In this document: positions 51,012 through 59,940 of the stretch, piece after piece
Layout of the letters: the number at the start of each line of letters is the position of its first letter
How positions within the stretch are numbered: the first letter of the stretch is position 1
Source of the DNA: Leucobacter aridicollis
Lineage (GTDB): Bacteria; Actinomycetota; Actinomycetes; Actinomycetales; Microbacteriaceae
Length of the DNA stretch: 64,000 nt
NCBI RefSeq assembly: GCF_024399335.1
Contig: NZ_CP075339.1
Coordinates: forward strand, 1,984,001-2,048,000
Direction: 5' to 3'
Position numbers and translations under genes: made by a program
The notes under the pieces: model-generated
What the model saw: only the letters and a program-made list of their open reading frames with translations
What the model was told of the DNA's origin: nothing
Database searches by the model: none

Positions 51012-52037
51012 CTAGCTGCTCAGCGTCGTGAGCTTATTGTATGGATCCCACCCACCTGGCGCATAGGGTTCGCCGTTCACGCTCAGCGAACCCTGCGAGG
51101 GCTCACCGCGCGAGTCTCCAACCTCCGCGACCACGCCAATCGGTAAGAACCCCGCGGGCAACGCGACACCGGGTGGGAACGTCGCGAGCAGGCCGTGATC
51201 CTCACCGCCCTCAAGCATTGCGCGCAACGGCACGGTGACGCCCTGCTGCACACCGTACGCGGCGCTCAGTGACTCACCGCTGAGCCTCACCTCAACCTGC
51301 GAGGCGCGCGCCAGCCGCGCCGCGTCGAGCGCCAGACCGTCTGAAACGTCCATCATTGCCGTCGCGCCTGACTCGCTCGCGACACGCCCGGTCAGGATCG
51401 GCGCTCGCGGCGCGAACTGCGCGCGCAGCTCGGCGCTGTGCGCCTCCCGCAGCTCAGCGAGCCCCTCAGAGTGCGCAACACCCGAGCCGTCTGCGCATCT
51501 GTCGAAGAGCAACGCGAGGCCCAAGCCTGCGAGGCCGAGCGCCCCCGAGTACGCGACGGTGTCGCCGGGCCGCGCGTCCGAGCGCAGCACAGGCTCGCGC
51601 CCCTCAAGGTCCCCGAGCGCAGTCACCGCAGCGGTGAGCACAGGCGCTTGGCCGAGATCCCCACCTACAACTCCGCACCCCGGCGCGAGCTCGGCGCAGG
51701 CGGCGCTCAGCCCACGTGCGATCTCCGCGAGCAGCGAGACAGGCGTCGACTTCGGGCACGCGAGCGCAACGGTGAGTCCGGTCGGGGTCGCGCCCATCGC
51801 CGCGACGTCAGAGAGGTTGGTTGCGGCGAGCTTCCAGCCAAGATCGAATCCCGTGTGCCAGGCCAGGCGAAAATCTGGGCCCTCGATCATCGTGTCAGTT
51901 GTGACGACGATGTCACCCGAGGCTCTGAGCACCGCGCAGTCGTCGCCAGGACCAACCGATGCCGCCGCCGCCGGCTCGAGCCCGTCAAGAATTCGCGCGA
52001 GCACGCCCGCTTCTCCAAGATCTCCAACTGTCTGCAC
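51012..52037 (-). CDS. thiL: Thiamine-monophosphate kinase
   Basis: This 341-residue kinase makes thiamine diphosphate from thiamine monophosphate. It starts (GTG at 52035-52037) with MQTVGDLGEAGVLARILDGL, the family start. ASVGPGDDCAVLRASG and VVTTDTMIEGPDFRL bind magnesium and ATP, and GWKLAATNLSDVAAMGATPT, GCGVVGGDLGQAPVLTAAVT and AMMDVSDGLALDAARLARAS are all ThiL signatures. A longer frame upstream is Gly/Arg-rich and unlikely. It is divergent from the DUF3515 gene 88 bp away. Confidence 0.94.
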   Translation of the reverse strand: MQTVGDLGEAGVLARILDGLEPAAAASVGPGDDCAVLRASGDIVVTTDTMIEGPDFRLAWHTGFDLGWKLAATNLSDVAAMGATPTGLTVALACPKSTPVSLLAEIARGLSAACAELAPGCGVVGGDLGQAPVLTAAVTALGDLEGREPVLRSDARPGDTVAYSGALGLAGLGLALLFDRCADGSGVAHSEGLAELREAHSAELRAQFAPRAPILTGRVASESGATAMMDVSDGLALDAARLARASQVEVRLSGESLSAAYGVQQGVTVPLRAMLEGGEDHGLLATFPPGVALPAGFLPIGVVAEVGDSRGEPSQGSLSVNGEPYAPGGWDPYNKLTTLSS

Positions 52038-52125
52038 ACCACAACGGTACCGCGCGCCGCCACGAGGCGCGCCCCACTCAGCCCGTTCCCCGACTCCCGC
52101 TTCCACCACCGGATATGGTTACAGT

Positions 52126-52710
52126 GTGAAAGCTCGCACCGTTCATACAACAGCCCTCGTCCTAGCCGCAGGAGCCGTTGCGACGGTACTCACTGGCTGT
52201 TCGGGAGACGTGCCGATGGTGCCCGCTGACGATGCGAACAACCCGGCGTGCGCCGACGTGATCGTGAGGCTCCCCGCAACTGTCGACGGCCTCGAGCGGC
52301 GCTACACGAACGCGCAATCAACGGGCGCTTGGGGTGACCCCGCGAGTGTGTTGCTTTACTGCGGCATTGAGCCAAGCGGCCCGACGACAGACAGCTGCGT
52401 CTCGGTGAACGGCGTGGATTGGATCATCGACGACTCACGCGCACCGATGTTCAGGTTCGAGGCTTACGGCCGCAGCCCGGGCCTCGAGGTCGTGGTGAAC
52501 TTCGACAACGACGTATCGGGAACGAACGTCATCACCGAGCTGAGCGCCTCAGTGAAGAAGCTCCCCCAAGAACGCAAGTGCACGGCGATTGCCGACACGA
52601 TCGACGATTCACAGTTTGGCGACGCGCCGCAGACGGACGCACCTGTTGACGATAAGTTGCCTGACGCCAGGTCGCCCGAGGCCGAGGCACCAGAGGCCGA
52701 GTCACCCTAG
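52126..52710 (+). CDS. DUF3515-family lipoprotein
   Basis: This 194-residue lipoprotein has the signal VLAAGAVATVLTGC, so Cys25 is lipidated. The domain has NPACADVIVRLPATVDGLER, GAWGDPASVLLYCGI with a second Cys, then TDSCVSVNGVDWIIDD, which match DUF3515 proteins located between ddl and thiL in Microbacteriaceae. The tail is Pro/Glu/Ala-rich (ARSPEAEAPEAESP), and similar codons continue in frame past the TAG stop for about 12 more residues. This suggests a recent stop in a repeat tail. The start is GTG at 52126. Confidence 0.85.
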   Translation: MKARTVHTTALVLAAGAVATVLTGCSGDVPMVPADDANNPACADVIVRLPATVDGLERRYTNAQSTGAWGDPASVLLYCGIEPSGPTTDSCVSVNGVDWIIDDSRAPMFRFEAYGRSPGLEVVVNFDNDVSGTNVITELSASVKKLPQERKCTAIADTIDDSQFGDAPQTDAPVDDKLPDARSPEAEAPEAESP

Positions 52711-52749
52711 GCTGAGGCACCCGAGGCCGCGACACAAGACGCCGAATAA

Positions 52750-52770
52750 CCCCCGCCTGATTCGCGGGGG
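52750..52770. terminator. Convergent terminator between the DUF3515 gene and ddl
   Basis: CCCCCGC and GCGGGGG form a perfect 7-bp stem with a 7-nt loop, midway between the two convergent stops. Confidence 0.75.
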
Positions 52771-52787
52771 CCGCGCCGATCCTGCGG

Positions 52788-53945
52788 CTAGTAGGCCGGG
52801 CGCTTTTCGAGCGCGAGCTCAATCAGTTCGGTGATGAGCTCCGAATAGCTCAGGCCCGAGGCCTCCCACAGCATCGGATACATCGACGCGGGCGTAAAGC
52901 CAGGAAGCGTGTTGAGCTCGTTGAGCACAGGCCCGTCTTCTGTGAGGAAGAAGTCGATGCGTGAGAGCGTGCGCGCCTGCGTTCCCTCGAACGCCCGAAC
53001 CGCTGCGTCTCGAATCGCCTCGAACTCAGCGTCGGTGACCTTCGCGGGCAGCACAAGCTGCACGCCTGACGCACCCAGGTACTTCGCCTCAAAGTCGTAG
53101 AAGTCGCGCCCGGTCACGACGATCTCCCCGATCACGCTACTCGTGCGAGTCGGCTGCCCCTCGCGCCCCTCAAGCACGGCAATCTCGACCTCACGGCCGG
53201 TGATTCCGGATTCGATGAGTACGGTGCGATCCTCAGCAAACGCGATCTCAAGCGCGGCAGGAATCTCGCTCGCCTCGGTGACTCGGCTCACGCCAACCGA
53301 CGACCCGGCGCGTGCGGGCTTCACGAACAGCGGGTAGGTGAGCCCCTCGTCGATCGTGCGAAGAAGTTCGGGGTTGCGGTCGAGGTCGCCCCGGGTGACC
53401 GTGCGCCACGGCGCGACAGGGATCCCCATGCTCTGCAGCACGACCTTCACAAGGTGCTTGTCCATGCACAGCGACGAGCCAAGCACGCCCGAACCGACGT
53501 AGGGCATGTCGATGAGGTCAAGCATCCCTTGGATGGTGCCGTCCTCTCCGTACGGGCCGTGCAGCATCGGCATCACAGCATCGATGTGCCCGAGCGAGCT
53601 CAGCGAGCCGTCACTCGATACGAGGGTGAGTGCGCGGGTGTCGACTGACGCGGGCCAGATCACTCGGGTGCCGTTGTCTCGCACCTCAGGAAGGGTGGGA
53701 GCGTCGAGGCGGTAGTCGGCGAGATCGTCTTCGCGCATGAGCACCATCGCACCGCGCTTGGTGATCCCGACGAGCGTCACGTCGAAGCGCTCGCGGTCGA
53801 TCGCTTTGAGGATTCCTGCGGCGGTGACGCAGCTGATCCCGTGCTCGCTCGAACGCCCGCCGAAGACGAGAGCGACGCGGCGCTTCGCTCCTGCCTGAGT
53901 GACGTTTCCCTGTTCGTCGTGCGGTTCGGTCTGGACTACGCTCAC
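52788..53945 (-). CDS. ddl: D-alanine-D-alanine ligase
   Basis: This 385-residue ATP-grasp enzyme makes the D-Ala-D-Ala dipeptide for peptidoglycan. Motifs are VALVFGGRSSEHGISCVTAA, PMLHGPYGEDGTIQGMLDLI, FVKPARAGSSVGVSRVTEAS and the metal-binding LNELNTLPGFTPASMYPMLW. The GTG at 53943-53945 is preferred because it overlaps the gpsA stop by four bases (GTGA), as elsewhere in this operon. A longer frame to 53984 would run into gpsA. Confidence 0.95.
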   Translation of the reverse strand: MSVVQTEPHDEQGNVTQAGAKRRVALVFGGRSSEHGISCVTAAGILKAIDRERFDVTLVGITKRGAMVLMREDDLADYRLDAPTLPEVRDNGTRVIWPASVDTRALTLVSSDGSLSSLGHIDAVMPMLHGPYGEDGTIQGMLDLIDMPYVGSGVLGSSLCMDKHLVKVVLQSMGIPVAPWRTVTRGDLDRNPELLRTIDEGLTYPLFVKPARAGSSVGVSRVTEASEIPAALEIAFAEDRTVLIESGITGREVEIAVLEGREGQPTRTSSVIGEIVVTGRDFYDFEAKYLGASGVQLVLPAKVTDAEFEAIRDAAVRAFEGTQARTLSRIDFFLTEDGPVLNELNTLPGFTPASMYPMLWEASGLSYSELITELIELALEKRPAY

Positions 53946-55042
53946 TGTGTGCGCTCCTTCCGGCGCCCGAACAGGCGCCGCCAACTGGGCTTCGAGTCGC
54001 GCTTCAGCACGAGCTCTCGCCGCGGAATTCCATCTTCGGTTGCGAGATGGGGCCCGAGGTTTTTCGGTTCCATCTCACCGTCGAGCACCATCGACACCTG
54101 CTGCACAATCGGCATGACGATCCCGCGTGACTTCGCGAGCTCGAGCACTGGCGCGACCGAGGTGATTCCCTCGGCGACCTGCTGCATCTGCTCTCGGGTC
54201 TCCTCTTGCGAGTAGCCCTGTCCGATGAGCCTGCCTGCGGTGTTGTTTCGAGACAGGGGCGACTGACAGGTCGCGATGAGATCGCCGAGCCCTGCGAGCC
54301 CAGACAGGGTGATCGGGTCGCCGCCCTGCGACACAGCGAACTCGGTCATCTCCGCGAGCCCACGCGTAATAATCGAGGCCTTCGTGTTCTCGCCGTAGCC
54401 CACACCGTCGACGATACCGATCGCCAGAGCGATGAGGTTCTTCAGCACGCCACCGAGCTCAGTGCCGACAACGTCGTGATTCACGTAGGTGCGGAAGTAT
54501 GGCGCGGAGCACGCCTGCGCGACTTCCTCGGCCACTGCGATCGACGCGCACGATGCGACCGCACCCGTCGGCTGTTCCTTCGCGATCTCGAGCGCGATGT
54601 TCGGCCCGGAGACTACGGCGATCCGATCTGGTTCGAGATCCAACGTGTCGTGGATGACCTCGCTCATTCGCATCGTCGTGCTGCGCTCGACGCCCTTCAC
54701 GAGGCTGACGAGCACGCTCGTCGGGGCGAGGAACGGCTCGATGTCTTGCAGGTTTTGTCGCAGCGACTGGCTCGGAACCGCGAGGAATACGAGACGTGCC
54801 CCCCGCAGTGCATCTGCGAGGTTCGCCGTCGCTTTGAGGTTCTTCGGCAGGTTGATACCTGGCAGGTACTGGCTATTGCGCTTTGCGACTTGGATCTCGT
54901 CTGAGACCTCGCTGCGCCGTGCCCAGATCGTCACGTCCGAGCCTGCGTCACACAGCACCTTCGCGAAGGTCGTGCCCCAGCTCCCGGCGCCGATAACTGC
55001 GACCTTCGTGCCGCGATGTGCTCTCGTTGCTGCCGCGTTCAA
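53942..55042 (-). CDS. gpsA: Glycerol-3-phosphate dehydrogenase [NAD(P)+]
   Basis: This enzyme reduces dihydroxyacetone phosphate to glycerol-3-phosphate for phospholipid synthesis. It has the dinucleotide-binding KVAVIGAGSWGTTFAKVLCD, VSLVKGVERSTTMRMSEVIH, and LGGVLKNLIALAIGIVDGVG with the catalytic Lys, and ATCQSPLSRNNTAGRLIGQG. A basic tail (SWRRLFGRRKERTQ) is extra. The proposed start is TTG at 55040-55042, which overlaps the plsC stop by four bases (TTGA). An internal start just before KVAVIG is possible. Confidence 0.94.
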   Translation of the reverse strand: MNAAATRAHRGTKVAVIGAGSWGTTFAKVLCDAGSDVTIWARRSEVSDEIQVAKRNSQYLPGINLPKNLKATANLADALRGARLVFLAVPSQSLRQNLQDIEPFLAPTSVLVSLVKGVERSTTMRMSEVIHDTLDLEPDRIAVVSGPNIALEIAKEQPTGAVASCASIAVAEEVAQACSAPYFRTYVNHDVVGTELGGVLKNLIALAIGIVDGVGYGENTKASIITRGLAEMTEFAVSQGGDPITLSGLAGLGDLIATCQSPLSRNNTAGRLIGQGYSQEETREQMQQVAEGITSVAPVLELAKSRGIVMPIVQQVSMVLDGEMEPKNLGPHLATEDGIPRRELVLKRDSKPSWRRLFGRRKERTQ

Positions 55043-55812
55043 AAACGCCCCGTCTCGTTCTGCTGGTGCTTTGCGGGATCCCAACGCTCTTCGGGCGCTT
55101 TTTCCTCGCGCAGGCCCTCAAGGAGCGCCGTGATCTCGTTCATGAGCTTCTTCGTCGCCTCGTTGATGAGCTTCTGGTCGATGTGCCGGCCCTCGAACTC
55201 GCTCATGTCGATCGGCTCGCCAATGGCAACCTCGATAGTCTTGCGCGGGAACGGCCGGATTGATTTTCCGTAGCGCGGCATCAGTTCTTGCGTGCCCCAG
55301 TGCGCAGCTGGAATGAGCGGAATTCCGCTCTCGAGCGCGAGCCGCACTGCCCCACTCTTGCCGCGCATCGGCCACAGATCAGGATCGCGGGTGAGCGTTC
55401 CCTCCGGGTACACGATGACGCCACCCTGGTTCTCAATAAGCTTGCTTGCCGAGCTCATCGGGTTGTCGAGGCCTGTCGATCGCGTCGCGCCCGCGCGCTC
55501 CACAGGAATTTGGCCGCTCTTGCGCATCATCCAGCCGAGAACGGGTACCTTAAACAGGCTCTCCTTCGCCATGAAGTGCGGCACGCGCCCAAGGTGCCAA
55601 ATAGCCGCCCCCATCGCGATGGGATCGATCTCACTGAAGTGGTTCGGCGCGAGGATGAACGGGCCAGTCTTCGGAAGCTTCGATTGTGGCGTAAATCGGT
55701 AACGAACCATGAGCGACCACACAGGTAGGATGAGTCCCGCCAACAGCCAAAACATCGAGGGCCTGCGCTTCTCGGCCCCGGGCTGGCTGCGCAGCTTCAC
55801 CGTTTTCGTCAT
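55039..55812 (-). CDS. plsC: 1-acyl-sn-glycerol-3-phosphate acyltransferase
   Basis: This 257-residue membrane-associated acyltransferase makes phosphatidate. The HX4D catalytic motif is in FILAPNHFSEIDPIAMGAAI, with VPVLGWMMRKSGQIPVERAG, GGVIVYPEGTLTRDPDLWPM and LIPAAHWGTQELMPRYGKS following in the order of the PlsC family. An N-terminal hydrophobic segment FWLLAGLILPVWSLMVRYRF anchors it. It precedes gpsA, whose product provides the glycerol-3-phosphate backbone. Confidence 0.93.
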   Translation of the reverse strand: MTKTVKLRSQPGAEKRRPSMFWLLAGLILPVWSLMVRYRFTPQSKLPKTGPFILAPNHFSEIDPIAMGAAIWHLGRVPHFMAKESLFKVPVLGWMMRKSGQIPVERAGATRSTGLDNPMSSASKLIENQGGVIVYPEGTLTRDPDLWPMRGKSGAVRLALESGIPLIPAAHWGTQELMPRYGKSIRPFPRKTIEVAIGEPIDMSEFEGRHIDQKLINEATKKLMNEITALLEGLREEKAPEERWDPAKHQQNETGRF

Positions 55813-55830
55813 GGTTCAATTATCCCCGAA

Positions 55831-55871
55831 TCCCGCGCGCGCATCTGCATAAGCGCCAGTGCGGCGCGGGA
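55831..55871 (-). terminator. Hairpin between murA and plsC
   Basis: TCCCGCGC (55831-55838) and GCGCGGGA (55864-55871) form a perfect 8-bp stem just after the murA stop. It may end or reduce transcription from murA into plsC. Confidence 0.55.
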
Positions 55872-55890
55872 CTCACGAATTTTCGTACGC

Positions 55891-57336
55891 TTACGCCTCA
55901 AAGACGAAGTCAGCTCCGAGCAGGCGGAGCTTCTCGATGAAATTCTCGTACCCACGAGCAATGATGCCGATATTCGAGACCTTCGACTCTCCCTCAGCGA
56001 TCATTGCGGCGATGAGGTGGCTGAAGCCACCGCGCAGGTCTGGCACGACGACGTCTGCGGCTGTCAGGTGTGTCGGGCCCGTGATGACCGCGGCCTGCTC
56101 GAACTCGCGACGCTTCACGCGGCGACCGACGTCACTGAGACCGTTCGGGTGCACGACGATGTTCGCGCCCATCGTGTTCAGAGCGTCGGTGAATCCGAAC
56201 CGGTTCTCGTACACAGTCTCGTGGATCGTCGAGGTACCGGTCGCCTGTGTGAGCGCGACGACGAGTGGCTGCTGCCAGTCCGTCATGAATCCGGGGTGCA
56301 CGTCGGTCTCGATTGTGACGGGTTTCAGGTCGCCACCCGGGTGCCAGAAACGGATCCCGTCGTCGTGCACGTCAAAATCGCCGCCGACCTTCCGGTAGGC
56401 GTTCAGGAAGGTCATCATCTCTTCCTGTCGCACTCCGCCAACGAAGATGTCGCCCTTGGTTGCGAGCGCGGCTGCCGCCCAGCTCGCGGCTTCGTTGCGA
56501 TCGAAGATGGCCTTGTGATCGTAGCCACGAAGCTCGTCGACACCTTCGATGAGAATCACCCTGTTGGGCTCCATCGAAATGATCGCGCCCATCTTCTGCA
56601 GGATGCAGATGAGGTCAATGATCTCTGGCTCGATGGCTGCGTTGCGCAGCTCGGTCTGACCATCGGCGAGCACCGCCGTCAGCAGCACCTGCTCAGTCGC
56701 ACCGACCGAGGGGTAGGGCAGCTCGATGTTCGCGCCCTTGAGGCCGTTCGGCGCGGTCAGGCTGATGCCGCTCGGGAGCTTCTCAACGACGGCGCCGAAT
56801 TCGCGCAGCGCGTCGAGGTGAAAGTCGATCGGGCGATCGCCGATGCGGCAGCCGCCGAGATCGGGGATGAACGCCTCGCCAAGGCGGTGCAGCAGCGGCC
56901 CGCAGAACAGGATCGGGATACGCGACGAGCCCGCGTGCGCGTCGATGTCGGCTTTGTGAGCGACCTCCACGTTCGACGGGTCGAAGTGCCACTCGTCGGC
57001 GGCTTCACCCTTGGTGATGAGCACGCCGTGCAGCGCGAGCAGGCCCGCGACAACGCGAACGTCCGAGATATTGGGAACGTTGCGCAGCACGCTCGGCGTC
57101 TTGCCGAGGAGTGTCGCCACCATTGCCTTCGTCGCGAGGTTCTTCGCACCGCGGACCTCGATGCGCCCCTTCAGCGGCGTGCCGCCCTTGATGATGATCT
57201 CATCAGAGGTGAGGCCGACCTTCGCGCCCTGGTTTGCGGCGTCGTGTTGGAGAGCCTTGGATGCGGCCTCTTCCTCGTTCGGCTTCGTCAGACCCTCCGG
57301 GATCTCCGGTGCGTCCGTCTGCTCTGCGTTGCTCAA
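55891..57336 (-). CDS. murA: UDP-N-acetylglucosamine 1-carboxyvinyltransferase
   Basis: This 481-residue enzyme catalyses the first committed step of peptidoglycan synthesis, adding enolpyruvate to UDP-GlcNAc. LKGRIEVRGAKNLATKAMVA holds the Lys-Asn pair. The phosphoenolpyruvate and fosfomycin-binding Cys is in FIPDLGGCRIGDRPIDFHLD, so fosfomycin sensitivity is predicted from this residue. VHPGFMTDWQQPLVVALTQ and DLRGGFSHLIAAMIAEGESK complete the signature. About 48 acidic residues precede the usual start. It lies 12 nt after leuD. Confidence 0.95.
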   Translation of the reverse strand: MSNAEQTDAPEIPEGLTKPNEEEAASKALQHDAANQGAKVGLTSDEIIIKGGTPLKGRIEVRGAKNLATKAMVATLLGKTPSVLRNVPNISDVRVVAGLLALHGVLITKGEAADEWHFDPSNVEVAHKADIDAHAGSSRIPILFCGPLLHRLGEAFIPDLGGCRIGDRPIDFHLDALREFGAVVEKLPSGISLTAPNGLKGANIELPYPSVGATEQVLLTAVLADGQTELRNAAIEPEIIDLICILQKMGAIISMEPNRVILIEGVDELRGYDHKAIFDRNEAASWAAAALATKGDIFVGGVRQEEMMTFLNAYRKVGGDFDVHDDGIRFWHPGGDLKPVTIETDVHPGFMTDWQQPLVVALTQATGTSTIHETVYENRFGFTDALNTMGANIVVHPNGLSDVGRRVKRREFEQAAVITGPTHLTAADVVVPDLRGGFSHLIAAMIAEGESKVSNIGIIARGYENFIEKLRLLGADFVFEA

Positions 57337-57348
57337 CGTGGGTGCCTC

Positions 57349-57951
57349 CTAGGCGTTCGTGGCGGGCAGCGTCGTGGGCATCCAGCCCGGGCGACGCGCC
57401 TCAAACTCAGTAATCGCGGACTCGTTGCGAAGTGTCAGGGAGATGTCGTCAAGACCCTCCATGAGCCGCCACCGAGTGTAGTCGTCAATGTCGAATGAGA
57501 CTGTCAGCTCCCCCGCAGTCACGGTGCGGTCGTCGAGGTTGACCGACACCTTGGTTGCGGGATCCGCCTCGATGATTGCCCACAGCTTCTCGACGTCTGT
57601 TTCGGCAACCTGGGCTGCGAGAAGCCCCTGCTTACCCGAGTTGCCGCGGAAGATATCGGCGAAGCGCGCCGAGATCACTACCTTGAATCCGTAATCGCGC
57701 AGCGCCCAAACGGCGTGCTCGCGGGACGAGCCAGTACCAAAGTCGGGGCCTGCGATCAGGATCTCGGCGCCCTTGTACACGGGCTGGTTGAGCACGAACT
57801 CGGAATCCTGACGCCAGTGGTAAAAGAGCGCGTCGTCAAAGCCTGTCTTCGTGACGCGCTTCAGAAACACCGCCGGGATGATCTGGTCGGTGTCGACGTT
57901 CGAGCGGCGCAGCGGGACTGCTGTCGCGTTCAACGTTGTGAACTTTTCCAT
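57349..57951 (-). CDS. leuD: 3-isopropylmalate dehydratase small subunit
   Basis: This 200-residue subunit combines with LeuC to isomerise 2-isopropylmalate to 3-isopropylmalate. [20 protein letters not shown] and [20 protein letters not shown] are the swivel-domain signatures, and [20 protein letters not shown] follows. It begins 2 nt after leuC. Confidence 0.96.
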   Translation of the reverse strand: MEKFTTLNATAVPLRRSNVDTDQIIPAVFLKRVTKTGFDDALFYHWRQDSEFVLNQPVYKGAEILIAGPDFGTGSSREHAVWALRDYGFKVVISARFADIFRGNSGKQGLLAAQVAETDVEKLWAIIEADPATKVSVNLDDRTVTAGELTVSFDIDDYTRWRLMEGLDDISLTLRNESAITEFEARRPGWMPTTLPATNA

Positions 57952-57953
57952 GA

Positions 57954-59411
57954 TTACGCCTCCACCTTCTCGTTCGCGCTGACTCCGGGCGCATCAGCCT
58001 GCAGGTCCCACGGGCTCGACAGCGTGCCGCGGATAGCTGTCGCCGCCGCAACGAGCGGCGAGACGAGGTGGGTCCGACCGCCCTTACCCTGGCGGCCCTC
58101 GAAGTTGCGGTTCGAGGTCGACGCGCAGCGCTCCCCCGGTTCAAGCTGGTCAGGGTTCATACCGAGACACATGGAGCAGCCTGCAAAGCGCCACTCGCCG
58201 CCAAACTCCTCGACGATCTTGTCGATTCCTTCGGCTTCAGCTTCGAGCCGTACGCGCGCCGAACCAGGCACGACCATCAACCTGACGCCCTCGGCCTTCT
58301 GCTTGCCCTTGATGATGCTCGCGAACTCGCGAAGGTCGTCGAGTCGGGCGTTCGTGCAGGAACCCATGAAGACCGCGTCAACCTTGATCTCCTTCATCGG
58401 GGTCCCGGCCTCGAGATCCATGTACTCGAGCGCACGCTCGGCGGCGGCGCGCTCGTTGGCGTCTGCGATATCTGCAGGGTTTGGTACAGTCTCGCTCAGG
58501 TGCACGCCCTGGCCGGGGTTGGTCCCCCAGGTCACGAACGGCTCCAGTGCGCCTGCGTCAATTGTGACTTCGGCGTCAAACACCGCGCCCTCGTCCGTCG
58601 GCAGGGTCTTCCAGTACTCAACGGCCGCGTCCCAGTCTGCGCCCGTCGGTGCGGCTTCGCGGCCCTTCACGTACTCGAAGGTCTTCTCGTCGGGCGCGAT
58701 CATCCCCGCGCGGGCGCCGGCCTCGATCGACATGTTACAAATGGTCATGCGGCCGTCCATCGACAGGTTCCGGATCGCCGATCCCCGGTACTCGAGCACG
58801 TACCCCTGGCCACCGCCGGTACCGATCTTCGCAATCACCGCGAGAATGATGTCTTTCGCCGTAACGCCGGGCCGGAGCTCACCCTCGACGTTGATCGCCA
58901 TGGTCTTGAACGGCTTCAGCGACAGCGTCTGCGTCGCCATGACGTGCTCGACCTCGCTCGTGCCGATCCCAAATGCGAGGGCACCAAACGCGCCGTGCGT
59001 AGAGGTGTGGCTGTCGCCGCACACTACCGTGATTCCTGGCATAGTCAGTCCGAGCTGCGGGCCGACGACGTGGACGATGCCCTGCTCCTTGTCACCGAGC
59101 GGGTGCGAACGCACACCGAACTCCTCGACGTTCTTGCGGAGCGTATCGATCTGCACGCGACTCGTCGGATCCTCGATCTGCCGGGTGATGTTCAGCGTCG
59201 GGGTGTTGTGATCCTCAGTCGCGATCATCAGGTCGACGCGACGCAACGGACGATTAGCGACGCGCAGGCCGTCAAACGCTTGCGGGCTCGTGACCTCGTG
59301 GATGAGGTGCAGGTCGATGTAGATGAGGTCGGGGTCCCCGGCCTCCCCCTTGACGACGACATGGTCGTCCCAGAGCTTTTCTGCAAGCGTACGGGGCTTC
59401 GAATCAGTCAT
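57954..59411 (-). CDS. leuC: 3-isopropylmalate dehydratase large subunit
   Basis: This 485-residue aconitase-family protein binds a [4Fe-4S] cluster. Cluster cysteines are visible in [20 protein letters not shown] and [20 protein letters not shown]. Early motifs are [37 protein letters not shown] and [20 protein letters not shown]. The start at 59411 is preceded by GAAGAGAAG. Upstream lie a leader peptide and a terminator (59480-59552), so leucine attenuation is probable. Confidence 0.96.
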   Translation of the reverse strand: MTDSKPRTLAEKLWDDHVVVKGEAGDPDLIYIDLHLIHEVTSPQAFDGLRVANRPLRRVDLMIATEDHNTPTLNITRQIEDPTSRVQIDTLRKNVEEFGVRSHPLGDKEQGIVHVVGPQLGLTMPGITVVCGDSHTSTHGAFGALAFGIGTSEVEHVMATQTLSLKPFKTMAINVEGELRPGVTAKDIILAVIAKIGTGGGQGYVLEYRGSAIRNLSMDGRMTICNMSIEAGARAGMIAPDEKTFEYVKGREAAPTGADWDAAVEYWKTLPTDEGAVFDAEVTIDAGALEPFVTWGTNPGQGVHLSETVPNPADIADANERAAAERALEYMDLEAGTPMKEIKVDAVFMGSCTNARLDDLREFASIIKGKQKAEGVRLMVVPGSARVRLEAEAEGIDKIVEEFGGEWRFAGCSMCLGMNPDQLEPGERCASTSNRNFEGRQGKGGRTHLVSPLVAAATAIRGTLSSPWDLQADAPGVSANEKVEA

Positions 59412-59479
59412 TGCTTCTCTTCATTCTCTTGCTTTGCAACGCGCAAACAACGGTGGCGCGCGCTAGTGAATCGGCCGTG

Positions 59480-59523
59480 CAAGAACCCCGCGACGGGCGG
59501 CCGTTGGCTAGATCCCGTCGCGG
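59480..59523 (-). terminator. Leucine attenuator hairpin
   Basis: On the minus strand CCGCGACGGG (59523-59514) and CCCGTCGCGG (59497-59488) form a perfect 10-bp stem, followed by GGTTCTT. The stem's first arm overlaps the last codons of the leader peptide, so the position of a translating ribosome would control its folding. Confidence 0.7.
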
Positions 59524-59552
59524 CCACGAAGAAGAAGGTGCCGCTGACGCAT
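59508..59552 (-). CDS. leuL: Leucine leader peptide MRQRHLLLRGRDGI
   Basis: This 14-codon frame has three consecutive CTT leucine codons at positions 6-8 and stops with TAG 96 nt before leuC. A -10-like TAGACT (59565-59560 on the minus strand) is 7 nt before the ATG, so the mRNA probably starts at the A of AUG (leaderless). CTT is a rare Leu codon in this high-GC window, which would make the ribosome sensitive to charged tRNA. The frame is too short for statistical support alone. The Leu run, position and terminator together make the case. Confidence 0.75.
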   Translation of the reverse strand: MRQRHLLLRGRDGI

Positions 59553-59600
59553 GATGAAGAGTCTAACACTCGGCCGATGCAATCAATTCCCGCTGTCACA
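59553..59600 (-). promoter_or_regulatory. Putative promoter of leuL-leuC-leuD
   Basis: TAGACT at 59560-59565 (minus strand) is a good -10 hexamer with 7 nt to the leader ATG. A possible -35 is TTGATT (59581-59586) with a short 15-bp spacer, so the -35 is weak. Confidence 0.5.
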
Positions 59601-59611
59601 TTCAGGTTTGT

Positions 59612-59940
59612 CGCCAGCGGCGATCACCGCATCTTATTCGTGTGACTGCATCACGAAGTGACCACACCACGAAGTGACCGCATCACGGAGTGACCGCACC
59701 ACGAAGTGACCGCACCACGAAATGAAGCGAGAACTGCGAGGCCACCCGAGCCCCCATACTGGGGCTTCGAGCGGCCTCAATGCAGGCGTCACGGCTGCGG
59801 CGGCTACCGCACCCAATTCACTGAACTGCTTTGCTCTGAACAGCGCAGCTTTGCCCTGAACTGCTTTGCCCTGAACTGCTCTGCTCTGCTCTGCTCTGCT
59901 CTGCTCAGAACTGCCCTGAACTACTCTGAAGTGCTCTGCT
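59612..59940. repeat. Intergenic region with 16-bp and pentamer tandem repeats and a terC terminator
   Basis: This stretch between leu promoter and terC 3' end has no gene. Five 16-bp units of the type ACCACGAAGTGACCGC run at 59650-59729. GAGGCC/GGCCTC and AGCCCC/GGGGCT make a two-tier hairpin at 59738-59778, probably a terminator. The pentamer CTGCT is repeated six times at 59876-59905 inside a longer region of CTGAACTGCT-like near-repeats (59820-59955) that runs up to the terC stop. Confidence 0.8.
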
